From positions 4,896,001-4,960,000 of the forward strand of contig NZ_CP021382.1 of the NCBI RefSeq assembly GCF_002162135.1: DNA of 64,000 nt, read 5' to 3'. The stretch is from Cellvibrio sp. PSBB006 (GTDB lineage: Bacteria; Pseudomonadota; Gammaproteobacteria; Pseudomonadales; Cellvibrionaceae). The position numbers and the translations under genes were made by a program. Positions 36,649 to 49,868 of this stretch are shown in pieces. Position 1 is the stretch's first letter, and each line of letters starts with the position of its first letter. Under the pieces are notes generated by a model, which saw nothing but the letters and a program-made list of their open reading frames with translations, did not search any database and was not told where the DNA came from.

Positions 36649-37546
36649 CGACTTTCCGTGAATATCGAGGCCGCCAACCACTGGAAATCAACACCCCACC
36701 CAACACCAACACCATCCCCACAATCTGCAACGGCAAAGGCACCGTCCCCAACGCAAGATTCACCAACAAGGTAAACACCGGAACCAGATTAAACGCAATC
36801 GTCGCACGCTCCGGCCCCAACGCATACACACCCCGCAACCAAAAAATATAAGCAAACACCGCCCCAAACGTCGCCATATACACCAAAATAATATGCGTAC
36901 TAACACTCAACGACGGAATCGTTGTTAACGGCTCCTCAATCACCAAGGCCGCAAGGATCAAAGCCACCGCCCCAATGCTTACTGTCCAGCGCGCAAACTG
37001 CAACGGCGGAACATGACCCGCAAATTTTTTGGAGCCAACGCTGTAGAGACTCCAGACCAGACAAGCGAACATCATCCACGCATCGCCGATAGCAATATGT
37101 AACAAACCAAAATTTCCGCCGGTAATTACCAGGCTTACACCCACAAAAGCAATGATAATACCGAGATACTGAAAGCCGCGAATTTTTACCGGCAACAGCC
37201 AGGCGGAAAATAACAACGACACCATGGGAGACAATGCCATAATCAACGCAGCATTCAACGCAGACGTCGAGTGCAACGCGGTAAAGAACGCATAATTAAA
37301 ACCAAACACACCGATAACGCCGAGAGCCAATAGCACCAGCATATCCCTGGGCTGCAATTGCGATTCGGCCTTGCCCTGAAATAACCGGATGAGCAAAAAA
37401 CCCAGCAGCGCGATAGCGAAACGTTCGGCGGCAGCGGTAAGCGCCGTGACCTCGTCAGCTATCGCATGACCCGCATTAAAATTGCTGCCCCAGAAAAACG
37501 TACTGGCTACCACCATCAACCATATCAGCGGGCGGGAATTTGTCAT
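36641..37546 (-). CDS. EamA/DMT-family transporter
   Basis: 301-residue inner-membrane protein with ten hydrophobic helices arranged as two EamA repeats (about 8-140 and 150-288). Typical stretches: FFWGSNFNAGHAIADEVTALTAAAERFAIALLG near the start and FAYIFWLRGVYALGPERATIAFNLVPVFTLLVNLALGT in the second half. Drug/metabolite exporter family; substrate unknown. The last residues (KVAS) and stop are encoded within or next to the structured repeat. Confidence 0.9.
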   Translation of the reverse strand: MTNSRPLIWLMVVASTFFWGSNFNAGHAIADEVTALTAAAERFAIALLGFLLIRLFQGKAESQLQPRDMLVLLALGVIGVFGFNYAFFTALHSTSALNAALIMALSPMVSLLFSAWLLPVKIRGFQYLGIIIAFVGVSLVITGGNFGLLHIAIGDAWMMFACLVWSLYSVGSKKFAGHVPPLQFARWTVSIGAVALILAALVIEEPLTTIPSLSVSTHIILVYMATFGAVFAYIFWLRGVYALGPERATIAFNLVPVFTLLVNLALGTVPLPLQIVGMVLVLGGVLISSGWRPRYSRKVAS

Positions 37547-37597
37547 GAAGGACTAACCCTTTAATGAGTAAAAGAAATCAACACACAAGGCAGGCGT

Positions 37598-38191
37598 TTA
37601 CAGGTCGCGTACCACACGGCAAGGGTTACCCATGGCGACCACGCCAGCCGGGATTGAGCGTGTCACAATACTGCCTGCACCAATCACGCTTTTCTCTCCG
37701 ATCGTTACACCGGGCATGACCTGGGTATACCCACCAAGCCAACAGTCATCACCGATAGTAATCGGAGCGATGAGGACGTGTCCGGCTGCACGCTGTGTCG
37801 CATCGAGGGGATGGGTAGTGGTATACAAATGCACACCGGGACCAAACTTGACGCGTTTGCCAATGTGGATGTCCGCTGCATCCAGCATCAGGCAGTGGTG
37901 GTTAGCGTAGAAGTTTTCGCCCAAATAAATATGGCTGCCATAGTCACAATAAAAATCCGGTTCAATAAACGGATTATCGGCTTCTGCAAACAATTGCGCG
38001 TACAGTAATTGTCGCGCCTTACGTTGATCGGCGCGCAGGTTATTCAGTTGTTGGCACAAATGCTTTGCGCGTTTACGCGCAGCAAGACGTTCTGGTTCAA
38101 AAGGATTGATCAGTGTCAGTTCAGTCAAGGTAGGACCCGGCGAATAAGGCTGGATTTGTGGCGTCAAGTCTAGCAAGATATCGCCGGTCAC
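37598..38191 (-). CDS. Maltose/galactoside O-acetyltransferase-like enzyme
   Basis: 197 residues. The C-terminal two-thirds is a left-handed beta-helix of hexapeptide repeats (GDDCWLGGYTQVMPGVTIGEKSVIGAGSIVTRSIPAGVVAMGNPCRVVR). Catalytic His is in TTTHPLDA and the Maa/LacA/NodL marker FYCDYGSHIYLGENFYANHHCLMLD is present. Acetylates a sugar hydroxyl from acetyl-CoA. The GTG start at 38191 has no clear SD and the first 25 residues are atypical, so the true start may be further in. Confidence 0.88.
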   Translation of the reverse strand: MTGDILLDLTPQIQPYSPGPTLTELTLINPFEPERLAARKRAKHLCQQLNNLRADQRKARQLLYAQLFAEADNPFIEPDFYCDYGSHIYLGENFYANHHCLMLDAADIHIGKRVKFGPGVHLYTTTHPLDATQRAAGHVLIAPITIGDDCWLGGYTQVMPGVTIGEKSVIGAGSIVTRSIPAGVVAMGNPCRVVRDL

Positions 38192-38216
38192 AGAAGTTAA
38201 AAAAGGTAATCAGACA

Positions 38217-38762
38217 ATGCATCCGGCGCAAGTTGCTGTAATTCAATGGCTTAATGACGTGGTGATCGGTTTAAACCTGTGCCCGTTTTCAGGTAAGCCG
38301 ACGCGAGAGAATCGGGTACGTTTTTTTACCAGCGAGGCCACGGATGAAGAAAGCTTACTGCAAGATTTGCAGCACGAATTGGAATTGCTGGATACACGCC
38401 CGGTCGCGGAGCTTGAAACAACACTGATTATTGTGCCGGATTTGCTGCCGGATTTTTTTGATTACACGCAATTTTTGCAATGGGCGAATCAACTCCTCAA
38501 ACGCATGAATTGGCAAGGGGTTTATCAAATTGCCAGTTTTCATCCCGACTACTGTTTCGCCGGAGCCGAACCGGATGACGCGGAGAATCTTACCAACCGT
38601 GCGCCTTACCCGATTCTGCATATTATCCGCGAGGCCAGCTTAACCAAGGCACTGGAATATTTTCCCGATGTAGAAGCAATTCCTGATAGTAATCGCGAGT
38701 GTGTTACGTCCTTGTCGGATGCCGAACGTCGCCAACTATTTCCCTATTTATTTCACGACTAA
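38217..38762 (+). CDS. DUF1415 family protein
   Basis: 181-residue soluble protein of unknown function. Family markers: WLNDVVIGLNLCPFSGKP near the N-terminus, then TTLIIVP, FHPDYCFAG, NRAPYPILHIIREASL (about residues 122-137). Divergent from the acetyltransferase gene 25 bases away, and convergent with the oxidoreductase gene 7 bases on. No catalytic motif recognised beyond the conserved Cys and His. Confidence 0.88.
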   Translation: MHPAQVAVIQWLNDVVIGLNLCPFSGKPTRENRVRFFTSEATDEESLLQDLQHELELLDTRPVAELETTLIIVPDLLPDFFDYTQFLQWANQLLKRMNWQGVYQIASFHPDYCFAGAEPDDAENLTNRAPYPILHIIREASLTKALEYFPDVEAIPDSNRECVTSLSDAERRQLFPYLFHD

Positions 38763-38769
38763 TCTCGCG

Positions 38770-39753
38770 CTATTTCTGTGTAAAACAATCCATCAATGCC
38801 ATCACAGCTTTGGCCTCCTCAACCGAACAGGGATTGTTGCGCTCACCGCGTAAATAGTGATTAACCTGTTCAATCATCGGTTGTTGGATATGGGTTGGGT
38901 TAGGAATGCGGAACGTCTGTTGGCCGTCGCGATTGTGCAGCTGAATCACCTGTTCACCAAAAAAGTTAATGGAAAGACTGCCTTCGGTACCGATGATTTC
39001 GCATAAATCCTGTTCCAGATGCGCTGGTATGGCATAGTGCCAGCGACCCTGGAACTCAATACCACTGTGCAAGCGTGCCCAGCCAATCACGCAATCATCT
39101 GCCGGATAGAGCCCCGCCTGGTTTGTTCCAAAACCGCGTGCGTCCATCACCGGTCCAAACCAATGAAGTAGCAAGTCCAGCTGGTGTGGTGCCAGGTCAT
39201 GAAATAATCCTCCGCCGGAAATAGCCGGATTCACTCGCCAGTTTTCGTCGGTTTTGGCAATCAAATTATTGTTGGCAGAGCGCAACATATCGATACGCGC
39301 CAACAAAGGTTTGCCAATAGCACCTTGTTGAATAAGGTCAAAGAACTTTAAAAAGCAAGGCACAAAACGGCGATAGTGCGCAACGCATACCTTCAATGAT
39401 GTAGCAGATTGTGCAGCGATAATATCATCGCACTCAGCTGCATTCATGGTCACAGGTTTTTCGATGTAAACATGCTTGCCGGCCGCTAATGCGGCTAACG
39501 CGTAATCCTTGTGTTGCAACGGCGGCGTAGCGATATAGACCGCATCAATATCCGGGTTGGCCAATAAGGCGCTAGCATCGTTGTACCACAACGGCACCTG
39601 ATGGCGTTCTGCAAAATCCCTGGCTTTATCTGAATCGCGCCGCATGACTGCGAGCAGTTGTGAATCCGGGTTCTTATAAAATCCCGGCCCGCTTTTTACT
39701 TCGGTTACATTGCCGGCGCCGATAATGCCCCAGCGAATAGTTTTTTTATCCAT
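38770..39753 (-). CDS. Gfo/Idh/MocA-family oxidoreductase
   Basis: 327 residues. NAD(P)-binding Rossmann fold with WGIIGAGNVTEVKSGPGF at the start, the family EKPVTMNAAECDD motif (about residues 94-106, Lys expected to be catalytic) and GGGLFHDLAPHQLDLLLHWFG (about 180-200) in the C-terminal domain. Probable sugar or polyol dehydrogenase. Substrate unknown. It begins 3 bases after the CvfB-like gene stop, so the two share an operon. Confidence 0.9.
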   Translation of the reverse strand: MDKKTIRWGIIGAGNVTEVKSGPGFYKNPDSQLLAVMRRDSDKARDFAERHQVPLWYNDASALLANPDIDAVYIATPPLQHKDYALAALAAGKHVYIEKPVTMNAAECDDIIAAQSATSLKVCVAHYRRFVPCFLKFFDLIQQGAIGKPLLARIDMLRSANNNLIAKTDENWRVNPAISGGGLFHDLAPHQLDLLLHWFGPVMDARGFGTNQAGLYPADDCVIGWARLHSGIEFQGRWHYAIPAHLEQDLCEIIGTEGSLSINFFGEQVIQLHNRDGQQTFRIPNPTHIQQPMIEQVNHYLRGERNNPCSVEEAKAVMALMDCFTQK

Positions 39754-39756
39754 ACG

Positions 39757-40596
39757 TCAGCGCTGCTCCACAAGGGTAATCTGGTCTGCAGTAATTAAAA
39801 TTTTCCGCTGTTTATACAGCGTACTCAGGGCATTTTTATACTTACCTTTGCTGACTTGATACTGACGGTAGATAGCGTCGGGTTCGCTTTTATCTGTCAA
39901 AGAAGACACACCGTTATGGGCGGCTAAAAATTGGAGAATTTTTTCTGCCAATTCATCCTTTCCCTTTTCTGTGTGCTGCTGAAGGCTGACATCAATCTTG
40001 CGGTCCGGGCGGATATTTTTGATGTAGCCTCGCAATTGTTCGCCATAGATCAGGGTGCGAAATGCATCATCCCGAAAAATCAGGCCCAGATGTGTATGGT
40101 TAATAACGGCTTTAAAACCCATGTCACTGCGCCCGCAAATCAGCAGGTCTACCGCTTGATGAACTTTCAAACCATCCGCGCGTTCGTCCAGATGATGGCT
40201 TAACCTGGATGAAGCCGTGATGCGGTTGGTATAGCTGTCGAGAAACACCGTCACCACATAGGAGCGGCCGACTTCCATTGGTTTGTGTTGTTCGTTGTAG
40301 GGGACCAGGAGATCTTTGGGTAGACCCCAATCAAGGAAGGCGCCCACGGCATTCACTTCTTTTACTTGCAAGTGCGCACACTGACCTACCATCACCTTGG
40401 GCGTCAGCGTCGTGGCAATGATGCAATCTTCGGAGTCGAGGTAGATAAAAACATCCAGTTCGTCGCCCACCTTGACCGATTCAGGCAGGTAGCGGCGAGG
40501 CAGCAGTATGTTGCCAAACTCCCCGCCCGCCAACAGCATACCGGCATCAATGGGTTTCACCGCTTGCAAGCGGTTCATCTGACCAATCTTGACCAT
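39757..40596 (-). CDS. cvfB: CvfB-like S1-domain RNA-binding protein
   Basis: 279 residues, cytoplasmic. Three S1-type OB folds (about 5-65, 68-135, 145-215; the second carries VNAVGAFLDWGLPKDLLVPYNEQ) and a C-terminal winged helix (about 225-275; PDAIYRQYQVSKGKYKNALSTLYKQRKI). This is the CvfB/YitL family, RNA-binding regulators of virulence or growth genes in other bacteria. Role here unknown. First gene of a pair with the downstream oxidoreductase. Confidence 0.9.
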   Translation of the reverse strand: MVKIGQMNRLQAVKPIDAGMLLAGGEFGNILLPRRYLPESVKVGDELDVFIYLDSEDCIIATTLTPKVMVGQCAHLQVKEVNAVGAFLDWGLPKDLLVPYNEQHKPMEVGRSYVVTVFLDSYTNRITASSRLSHHLDERADGLKVHQAVDLLICGRSDMGFKAVINHTHLGLIFRDDAFRTLIYGEQLRGYIKNIRPDRKIDVSLQQHTEKGKDELAEKILQFLAAHNGVSSLTDKSEPDAIYRQYQVSKGKYKNALSTLYKQRKILITADQITLVEQR

Positions 40597-40696
40597 AAAT
40601 CCAGCCTTTTATATCGCATGAAAGGTGGCTAGTTTAGGCGGTTAACCCGTCGGTGGCCAGTCGGTATGTTGAAGGGAATAGAGGGAAGATGAGAAT

Positions 40697-40725
40697 AAAA
40701 AAAGCCGCATATCAGAATGCGGCTT
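40697..40725 (-). terminator. Intrinsic terminator of the discoidin gene
   Basis: On the minus strand, AAGCCGCAT and ATGCGGCTT (40725-40717 and 40710-40702) form a perfect 9-bp stem with a 6-base loop, followed by a T-run of seven (40703-40697). It lies 33 bases after the stop of the gene at 40758-42056. Confidence 0.9.
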
Positions 40726-40757
40726 AAACGGACTTACACACACTTAAATCGTTTGGA

Positions 40758-42056
40758 TTAGTAAGGCATTACCTCGATAAACTCACTGTAGACGCCATTG
40801 ACATCAATGGTTGCAATGTAAAATTCATAAGAGCCTGACAGGTTACCAAGGGAATAGCTGTCGGCAGCGCCATCATTTATTTGAACAACGGTGAACTTGG
40901 TATCGGTAACTTTTTTGTACTTGATTTCGTAACCACCAATTTCATCTAACTCAAGATAAGCACCATTTTCACGTTCAGTTGGTACATACCAATCCAGTGT
41001 CAGACCACCAGTGTTTGATCCAGTCGAACTGGAGGATTGGCTGGAGCTTGACACACTGCTTGAACTGCGAACACTGGACGACGAGCTGGAGCTGCTTGAA
41101 ACACTGGATGATGATGAGCTGCTCACGCTGGATGAACTTTTCACACTTGAGCTTGATGAACTCGAAGAGCTTGGAGCTCCAGCGGATTGATAGCCGAACA
41201 CTTCAAATTCCCACAGTGAATAACCCCACTCGGTTGCTCTTTTAATGCCGTTCATGCGGATGTAGCGCCCGGTTCCATTCAGGTTCAGGTTGTCGATACC
41301 ACCGTCGCCATTGGTTGTTGAATAGATGGTTGTCCAGCTATTTTTGTCGTTGGATGTTTGAATCTGATAGCTTTTCCCATAAGCACCTTCCCAATGTAAT
41401 TTTGCTCCGGTAATTGTATGGGATGAGCCTAAATCTATAGCGATCCAATTGTTGTCTGCATGATTGCTTGACCAGCGTGTTGAAGTATTTCCGTCAAGCA
41501 CGAGCGCAGGAGCGTAATCTGCACCAACATAAGTGGATGCTGTCGCGGTTTTCTTGTAAGAAATCTTGGTTGGCTTTTGGGTGTAGGTGGTGCCGTAAAC
41601 TTCCATCTCCCACAGAGAGTAACCCCATTCGGTGGCTCGTTTGGTGCCGTTCATACGAACATATCGGGCAACAGCGGATAGGTTTACGTCATCCACTCCA
41701 CCATTGCCATTTGTGGTTGTATAGACCGTTGTCCAGTTGCTGTTATCAAGAGAAACCTGTAACTGGTAACCTTTCGCGTAGGCGGTTTCCCAATTGAGTT
41801 TCACTTTATTGAGCGTATAGGTACCGCCGAGATCAACGGAGATCCAGTTGCTATCGGAGAAAGAACTGGCCCAGCGGCTGTATGAGTTACCATCCAGCGC
41901 TTTGCTCGGTCCGTGGCTGGCGCTTTCGCTGCTGGAAGCAAGTGTGGGCTTATTTAATGCCAGATTAGTATCGGCAACAGCCGAAAACGAAATCAATGAA
42001 GTAGCGAGTGATGCTGCATAAAGAAAGTAACGAGCGGTAGTTGATGAAAATGTCAT
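40758..42056 (-). CDS. Exported protein with two discoidin (CBM32-like) domains and poly-Ser linker
   Basis: 432 residues. ATG at 42056 is chosen on GAGG 5 bases upstream and because it gives a normal signal peptide (cleavage likely after SAVA, about residue 28). Two F5/8 type C repeats follow (about 29-160 and 170-305); both contain the same WGYSLWE and TRW/SRWASS-type blocks, so they arose by duplication. A linker of about 60 residues is nearly all Ser, with Val, Lys or Arg interruptions. The C-terminal 85 residues (LDWYVPTERENG to EVMPY) look like a fibronectin-III-type module. No catalytic domain is visible. Probably binds cell-wall or other glycans outside the cell. Ends with a strong terminator. 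Confidence 0.88.
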   Translation of the reverse strand: MTFSSTTARYFLYAASLATSLISFSAVADTNLALNKPTLASSSESASHGPSKALDGNSYSRWASSFSDSNWISVDLGGTYTLNKVKLNWETAYAKGYQLQVSLDNSNWTTVYTTTNGNGGVDDVNLSAVARYVRMNGTKRATEWGYSLWEMEVYGTTYTQKPTKISYKKTATASTYVGADYAPALVLDGNTSTRWSSNHADNNWIAIDLGSSHTITGAKLHWEGAYGKSYQIQTSNDKNSWTTIYSTTNGDGGIDNLNLNGTGRYIRMNGIKRATEWGYSLWEFEVFGYQSAGAPSSSSSSSSSVKSSSSVSSSSSSSVSSSSSSSSSVRSSSSVSSSSQSSSSTGSNTGGLTLDWYVPTERENGAYLELDEIGGYEIKYKKVTDTKFTVVQINDGAADSYSLGNLSGSYEFYIATIDVNGVYSEFIEVMPY

Positions 42057-42929
42057 ATCTGCCTCAGGAGTTATCGAAAAACTCGCTAATTCCTGATGAC
42101 AAGACCCCATCAAATATCAATAGGCATACCTGTGCGGACTGATGCTATCAACCAGGAACGAGCGAAAAAATGAATAGAAAATTTTGAAAGTAACCCTGAG
42201 CTATTCATTCATTCGACTCCATTCACCCGCGAAATAGCATCTTGAAAAAACGATGTGTACAGCAAAAAAATTTCCGTGAAAGTTGTGGCGAATCCTCTGA
42301 CTCACCGGCATCCCTTGACGAATAGATTAACAGGTCGCAGCTGTTGGTCAATTAGCGTTCAGGAGCGGTGATAGGTGAGTTGGCTGAGGAGGCCTATTGA
42401 CATTGCAAGAAAAATTGATCTACGAAGGGCTTGCTGTTTATTTATAACTTCGCGCGCGAAGGTTGACAAAAAATACGCGAATTGCTTCTCAAAAGCGCTC
42501 TGTGAAACGAGAATATTTTGCCAATTGGCGTCGTTTTTTTCACTTAAGGATTGGGGTTAGGTGAGAGTGGGAGGCGTGGTTTTCGCGACCAACTGATGAT
42601 GTGGCGCATCGATTAGCAATAACCAAAAGTCATTAGAAGGTAGCTGGTTATTTTTCATAACGATTATGAGAAATCGAGCCGTTTATTTGGTGATGCAGAT
42701 CTTAAACTAAAAATCACTAAGATTATTTTTATATAGCGAGATTCTGTTTATAAGTAAACGGTTTAAAAATGTTGAATAATGGCACCATACCCTACGTTGT
42801 TACCATAAGAAAAATGGTGCTTAGAGCAAATTCTGATTACCTGACCAAACAAGCGAAGCGTTAAAAAAGAGATGACGTGTGTCATTTTATCTTTAATGCT
42901 TCGCTTGTTAACGAAAATTTGCTGGTCGA
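42057..42929. other. Long AT-rich gap with hairpins
   Basis: 873 bases without a convincing gene; a possible 61-codon frame at 42375-42560 has no support. It includes the SD GAGG and promoter region of the discoidin gene at its left, GCACCAT (42782-42788) pairing with ATGGTGC (42814-42820), and the long hairpin at 42848-42909. It may host a small RNA or remnants of a mobile element. Confidence 0.5.
42848..42909 (-). terminator. Long imperfect hairpin after the aldo/keto reductase gene
   Basis: 42848-42876 pairs with 42881-42909: 29-base arms, 24 matched positions (plus one G-T wobble), loop GTGT. Outer arms AGCAAATT (42825-42832) and AATTTGCT (42916-42923) extend it. It begins about 20 bases after the stop of the reductase gene on the minus strand, so it may act as its terminator. 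The size is unusual for a plain terminator. Confidence 0.5.
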
Positions 42930-43961
42930 TCACCAGGCCGTAGGCTTGGGATTTCGCTCATCAAAACCTGTTTGGTGCCAGTAGGGGTAAATTGGACGTT
43001 GATGGCTGGCTTTATCCAGGTAAGCAATCTCGTCTTTCGTTAACGACCACTCCAGCGCGCCGAGGTTATGTTTCATTTGCTCTTCATTGCGCGCGCCCAC
43101 CACAATATTGGCTACAGTAGGTCGCGTAAGCAGCCAGTTAAGGGCGACCTGGGGAATGGTTTTAGCGCGGTTTTTTGCGATGACTTCCAGTGCATCAATC
43201 ACATTAAATAAATAATCGTCGTCGACTACCGGACCACCATCGCTGCCGCCGGCTGCAATTCGCCCGCTGGTCGCGGGTTGTCCCCGCTTGAGTTTTCCCG
43301 TCAGCCGTCCCCAACCCAATGGACTCCATACCATGGTCGCCACTTTTTGGTCTAGCGCGAGCGGCATTAACTCCCACTCATAGTCGCGGCCGATCAAGGA
43401 GTAGTAACCCTGGTAAGCCACATAACGAGCCAGGCCATATTTTTCAGAGGTGGCCAACGCTTTCATTAAATGCCAACCGGAAAAATTGGACGCACCGATG
43501 TAACTGATTTTGCCGCTGGTAATTAAATCGTCGAGCGCACGTAGGGTTTCTTCCACGGGCGTCAACGCGTCAAAGGCGTGCATAAAATAAAGATCAATAT
43601 GATCCGTATTCAAACGTTTCAGGCTGGCTTCGCACGCGCGAATCAAATGGTAACGTGATGAACCTTTGTCATTGGGGCCTGTGCCAGTGGTGAAGGTGGC
43701 TTTGGTTGAAATCAAAGCCTGACTGCGTTTGCCTTGCAGCGCTTTTCCCAGAATTTCTTCTGATGCCCCGTCGGAATAAACATCAGCTGTATCAAAAAAA
43801 TTAATGCCGTGATCGAGACATAAATCGATCATCCGTGTGGCTTCATCGACCTGGGTTTGACCCCAGTGCTTGAAAAATTCATTTGTGCCGCCGAAGGTGG
43901 CGGTGCCGAAACTGAATACGGGAACCTTAAGGCCGGATTGGCCGAGCTGGCGGTATTCCAT
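42930..43961 (-). CDS. Aldo/keto reductase
   Basis: 343-residue NADPH-dependent TIM-barrel oxidoreductase of the YajO/Tas/YhdN-like group. Catalytic tetrad visible: Asp and Tyr in INFFDTADVYSDGASEEILGKAL (about residues 53-75), Lys in ALISTKATF (about 86) and His in DLYFMHAFD (about 129). Cofactor-site PLGWGRLTGK and NIVVGARNEEQ are present. Substrate unknown; aldehydes or sugar derivatives are typical. Confidence 0.93.
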   Translation of the reverse strand: MEYRQLGQSGLKVPVFSFGTATFGGTNEFFKHWGQTQVDEATRMIDLCLDHGINFFDTADVYSDGASEEILGKALQGKRSQALISTKATFTTGTGPNDKGSSRYHLIRACEASLKRLNTDHIDLYFMHAFDALTPVEETLRALDDLITSGKISYIGASNFSGWHLMKALATSEKYGLARYVAYQGYYSLIGRDYEWELMPLALDQKVATMVWSPLGWGRLTGKLKRGQPATSGRIAAGGSDGGPVVDDDYLFNVIDALEVIAKNRAKTIPQVALNWLLTRPTVANIVVGARNEEQMKHNLGALEWSLTKDEIAYLDKASHQRPIYPYWHQTGFDERNPKPTAW

Positions 43962-44096
43962 AATCTGCTCTCCCAGGAAAACGAACTGACATCAGGCCAA
44001 AAACGGTATAACAGATATTGCGCAAAATAAAGCAGACTTAGCTTTTTTTACACTTGGGACTTGTTCGACATCGCGGTGGTAATTGAGGATATGTAA

Positions 44097-44121
44097 AGCC
44101 GGTCTTTGCTATCAACCGGCT
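44097..44121 (-). terminator. Possible terminator of the FadL-type porin gene
   Basis: AGCCGGT (44097-44103) pairs with ACCGGCT (44115-44121), 7 bp, 14 bases downstream of the porin stop on the minus strand, followed there by TTTACAT. Stem good, T-tract short. Confidence 0.45.
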
Positions 44122-44134
44122 CTACGCGAGGCTT

Positions 44135-45466
44135 TTAAAATTGAAAATTGGCTTGCACGCCGACGATATCAACTTGCGCATCGAAGTCACCGTAAACCTG
44201 ATGACCGGTTTGTGTATCGACGTTGGCGATGCGTGCGTCGTCAACCATCAAATGCGCATAACCGACATCAATAGAAACATTCTGTGAAACGGCGTAATTG
44301 AAACCCAGGCTCAACCAGGTGCGATCCTGATCGGGAATACGTGGATTTACAATGGCCGGATTTTTTTGTGGTGCCTCGTCAATGGCGACGCCGGCACGCC
44401 AGGTCCAGGCGTTTGCCGGTTGATAGGTTACGCCCAGTGCATAACGCATGGTGTCATCATATTGCAATTCCAATTGATCTACCGTTACACCGTTGTCGGT
44501 ATTTATAACGTCAATGGTGTCGATGGAGCTCCACTGGGTCCAGGCAACATCCCCATGCAATGCCCACTGTGTATTCAGTTGTTGAGTAAAGCTGAACGTC
44601 AAAGTATCGGGCAGTTCGACGTCAGCAGCCGCATCGCCATCCAGCGTTGTTAATGTGGCGGAACAAATAGTGCCGGTGGTAGGTGCTGGTGGCGCACCGG
44701 TAGGAAAACCGGCACCGGGGGTGCAAGCGGCGTTTAATGCAAAACGCGCATCGCCATCTAATTCAAAATCAGCGCCCTGACGCCACACCAGACCGAAACG
44801 GGTGCTGTCTGAGGGGCGATAATAAGCGCTGACATCGGCAACGAACGCGTGATCGGAGCCCTCAATCTTTGCGCTGCTGTCGGTCGCAGGATTTGGATTA
44901 ACACCCAGGGTGGAATCTACCTGACTTTCCAGAATAACTTCGGCGCGTTGATAGCTGACGCCTAAACCCAACGCAAAATTTTCCGAAACATCATAAGCAA
45001 AGGTAGTGTTGACGCTCGCCACTTCCAGATCACTATAGGTAGCGAGGTAGCGTCCCATCCAATCCCGGCCGTAATCGCTGGCCAAACCGAAAGGGCCGTT
45101 TACACCCAATCCGAATGTGAGTCGTTCACTGACGGGGTGGACGTAATAAAGATTGGGAATGACTCCGGTTTCATCTGTTGTACTTTCTACACCATTGGTG
45201 TTGGAACCTTGGTCGTGAAATGTAGATTCGGTGAAGACAAGATTACCTGCCAAGGTGAAATGCCGGCCCTCCAGTTGGCTGATGCCAGCGGGATTAAAGA
45301 AAACACTGCTGGCATCCATCACGTTGGATGCGGTGCCGGCGAACGCCGTACCGAGGTGTGCCGAACTTTGTTCGAGCAGTTGAAAGGATGAGGCGAATGC
45401 CATTCCCGGTAAGGTAGAAAAAATGGCGAGGGCGAGCCTTGAGTGGCGGCGTGATGTAGTAATCAT
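44135..45466 (-). CDS. FadL/TodX-family outer-membrane porin (OmpP1)
   Basis: 443 residues. Signal peptide (cleavage likely after AFA, about residue 25), then mature SSFQLLEQSSAHLGTAFAGTASNVMDASSVFFNPAG, the family N-terminal plug signature. Many alternating hydrophobic strands and a terminal Phe fit a 14-strand barrel. Transports long-chain fatty acids, alkanes or aromatic compounds in relatives; substrate here unknown. An extracellular-loop segment near residues 240-275 is rich in Ala, Pro and Thr and has two Cys. Confidence 0.92.
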   Translation of the reverse strand: MITTSRRHSRLALAIFSTLPGMAFASSFQLLEQSSAHLGTAFAGTASNVMDASSVFFNPAGISQLEGRHFTLAGNLVFTESTFHDQGSNTNGVESTTDETGVIPNLYYVHPVSERLTFGLGVNGPFGLASDYGRDWMGRYLATYSDLEVASVNTTFAYDVSENFALGLGVSYQRAEVILESQVDSTLGVNPNPATDSSAKIEGSDHAFVADVSAYYRPSDSTRFGLVWRQGADFELDGDARFALNAACTPGAGFPTGAPPAPTTGTICSATLTTLDGDAAADVELPDTLTFSFTQQLNTQWALHGDVAWTQWSSIDTIDVINTDNGVTVDQLELQYDDTMRYALGVTYQPANAWTWRAGVAIDEAPQKNPAIVNPRIPDQDRTWLSLGFNYAVSQNVSIDVGYAHLMVDDARIANVDTQTGHQVYGDFDAQVDIVGVQANFQF

Positions 45467-45725
45467 ACTTCCTCCATTACTGCCGGGTTACAGCAGTCGA
45501 GCTGACGGGACAATAAAAATAATACGGAATATTTTTATAGCGCGAAGTTTCAGTACGAGCAGAATTATCATGATGATCACTCTCGCATACAAACCAACTA
45601 AAAGAGTGTTCGTTAACACACAAAAAAATGTAAAAACTGGAAGATGTTAGATTTGGTTATACGAGGTGGGATAAGAAGACTTATAAAAAAGCTCATCCTT
45701 GAAGCTTCTTCGATTTTTAAAATAG

Positions 45726-45751
45726 GGCAACCCATTACACAGGTGGTTGCC
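45726..45751 (-). terminator. Possible terminator of the czc operon
   Basis: GGCAACC (45726-45732) pairs with GGTTGCC (45745-45751), 7 bp with a 12-base loop, 3 bases after the czcA-like stop. On the minus strand the stem is followed by CTATTTTAAAAA. Moderately convincing. Confidence 0.45.
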
Positions 45752-45753
45752 GG

Positions 45754-49864
<4,111 letters not shown>

Positions 49865-49868
<4 letters not shown>

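Noticed and set aside
41030..41180. Repeat cluster that could suggest a CRISPR or VNTR
   Set aside because: It is the coding sequence of the poly-serine linker; period follows Ser codons, with no spacers.
42375..42560. Possible 61-residue small gene in the AT-rich gap
   Set aside because: GTG start with no good ribosome site placed before it, no recognisable domain, and composition like the surrounding non-coding DNA.
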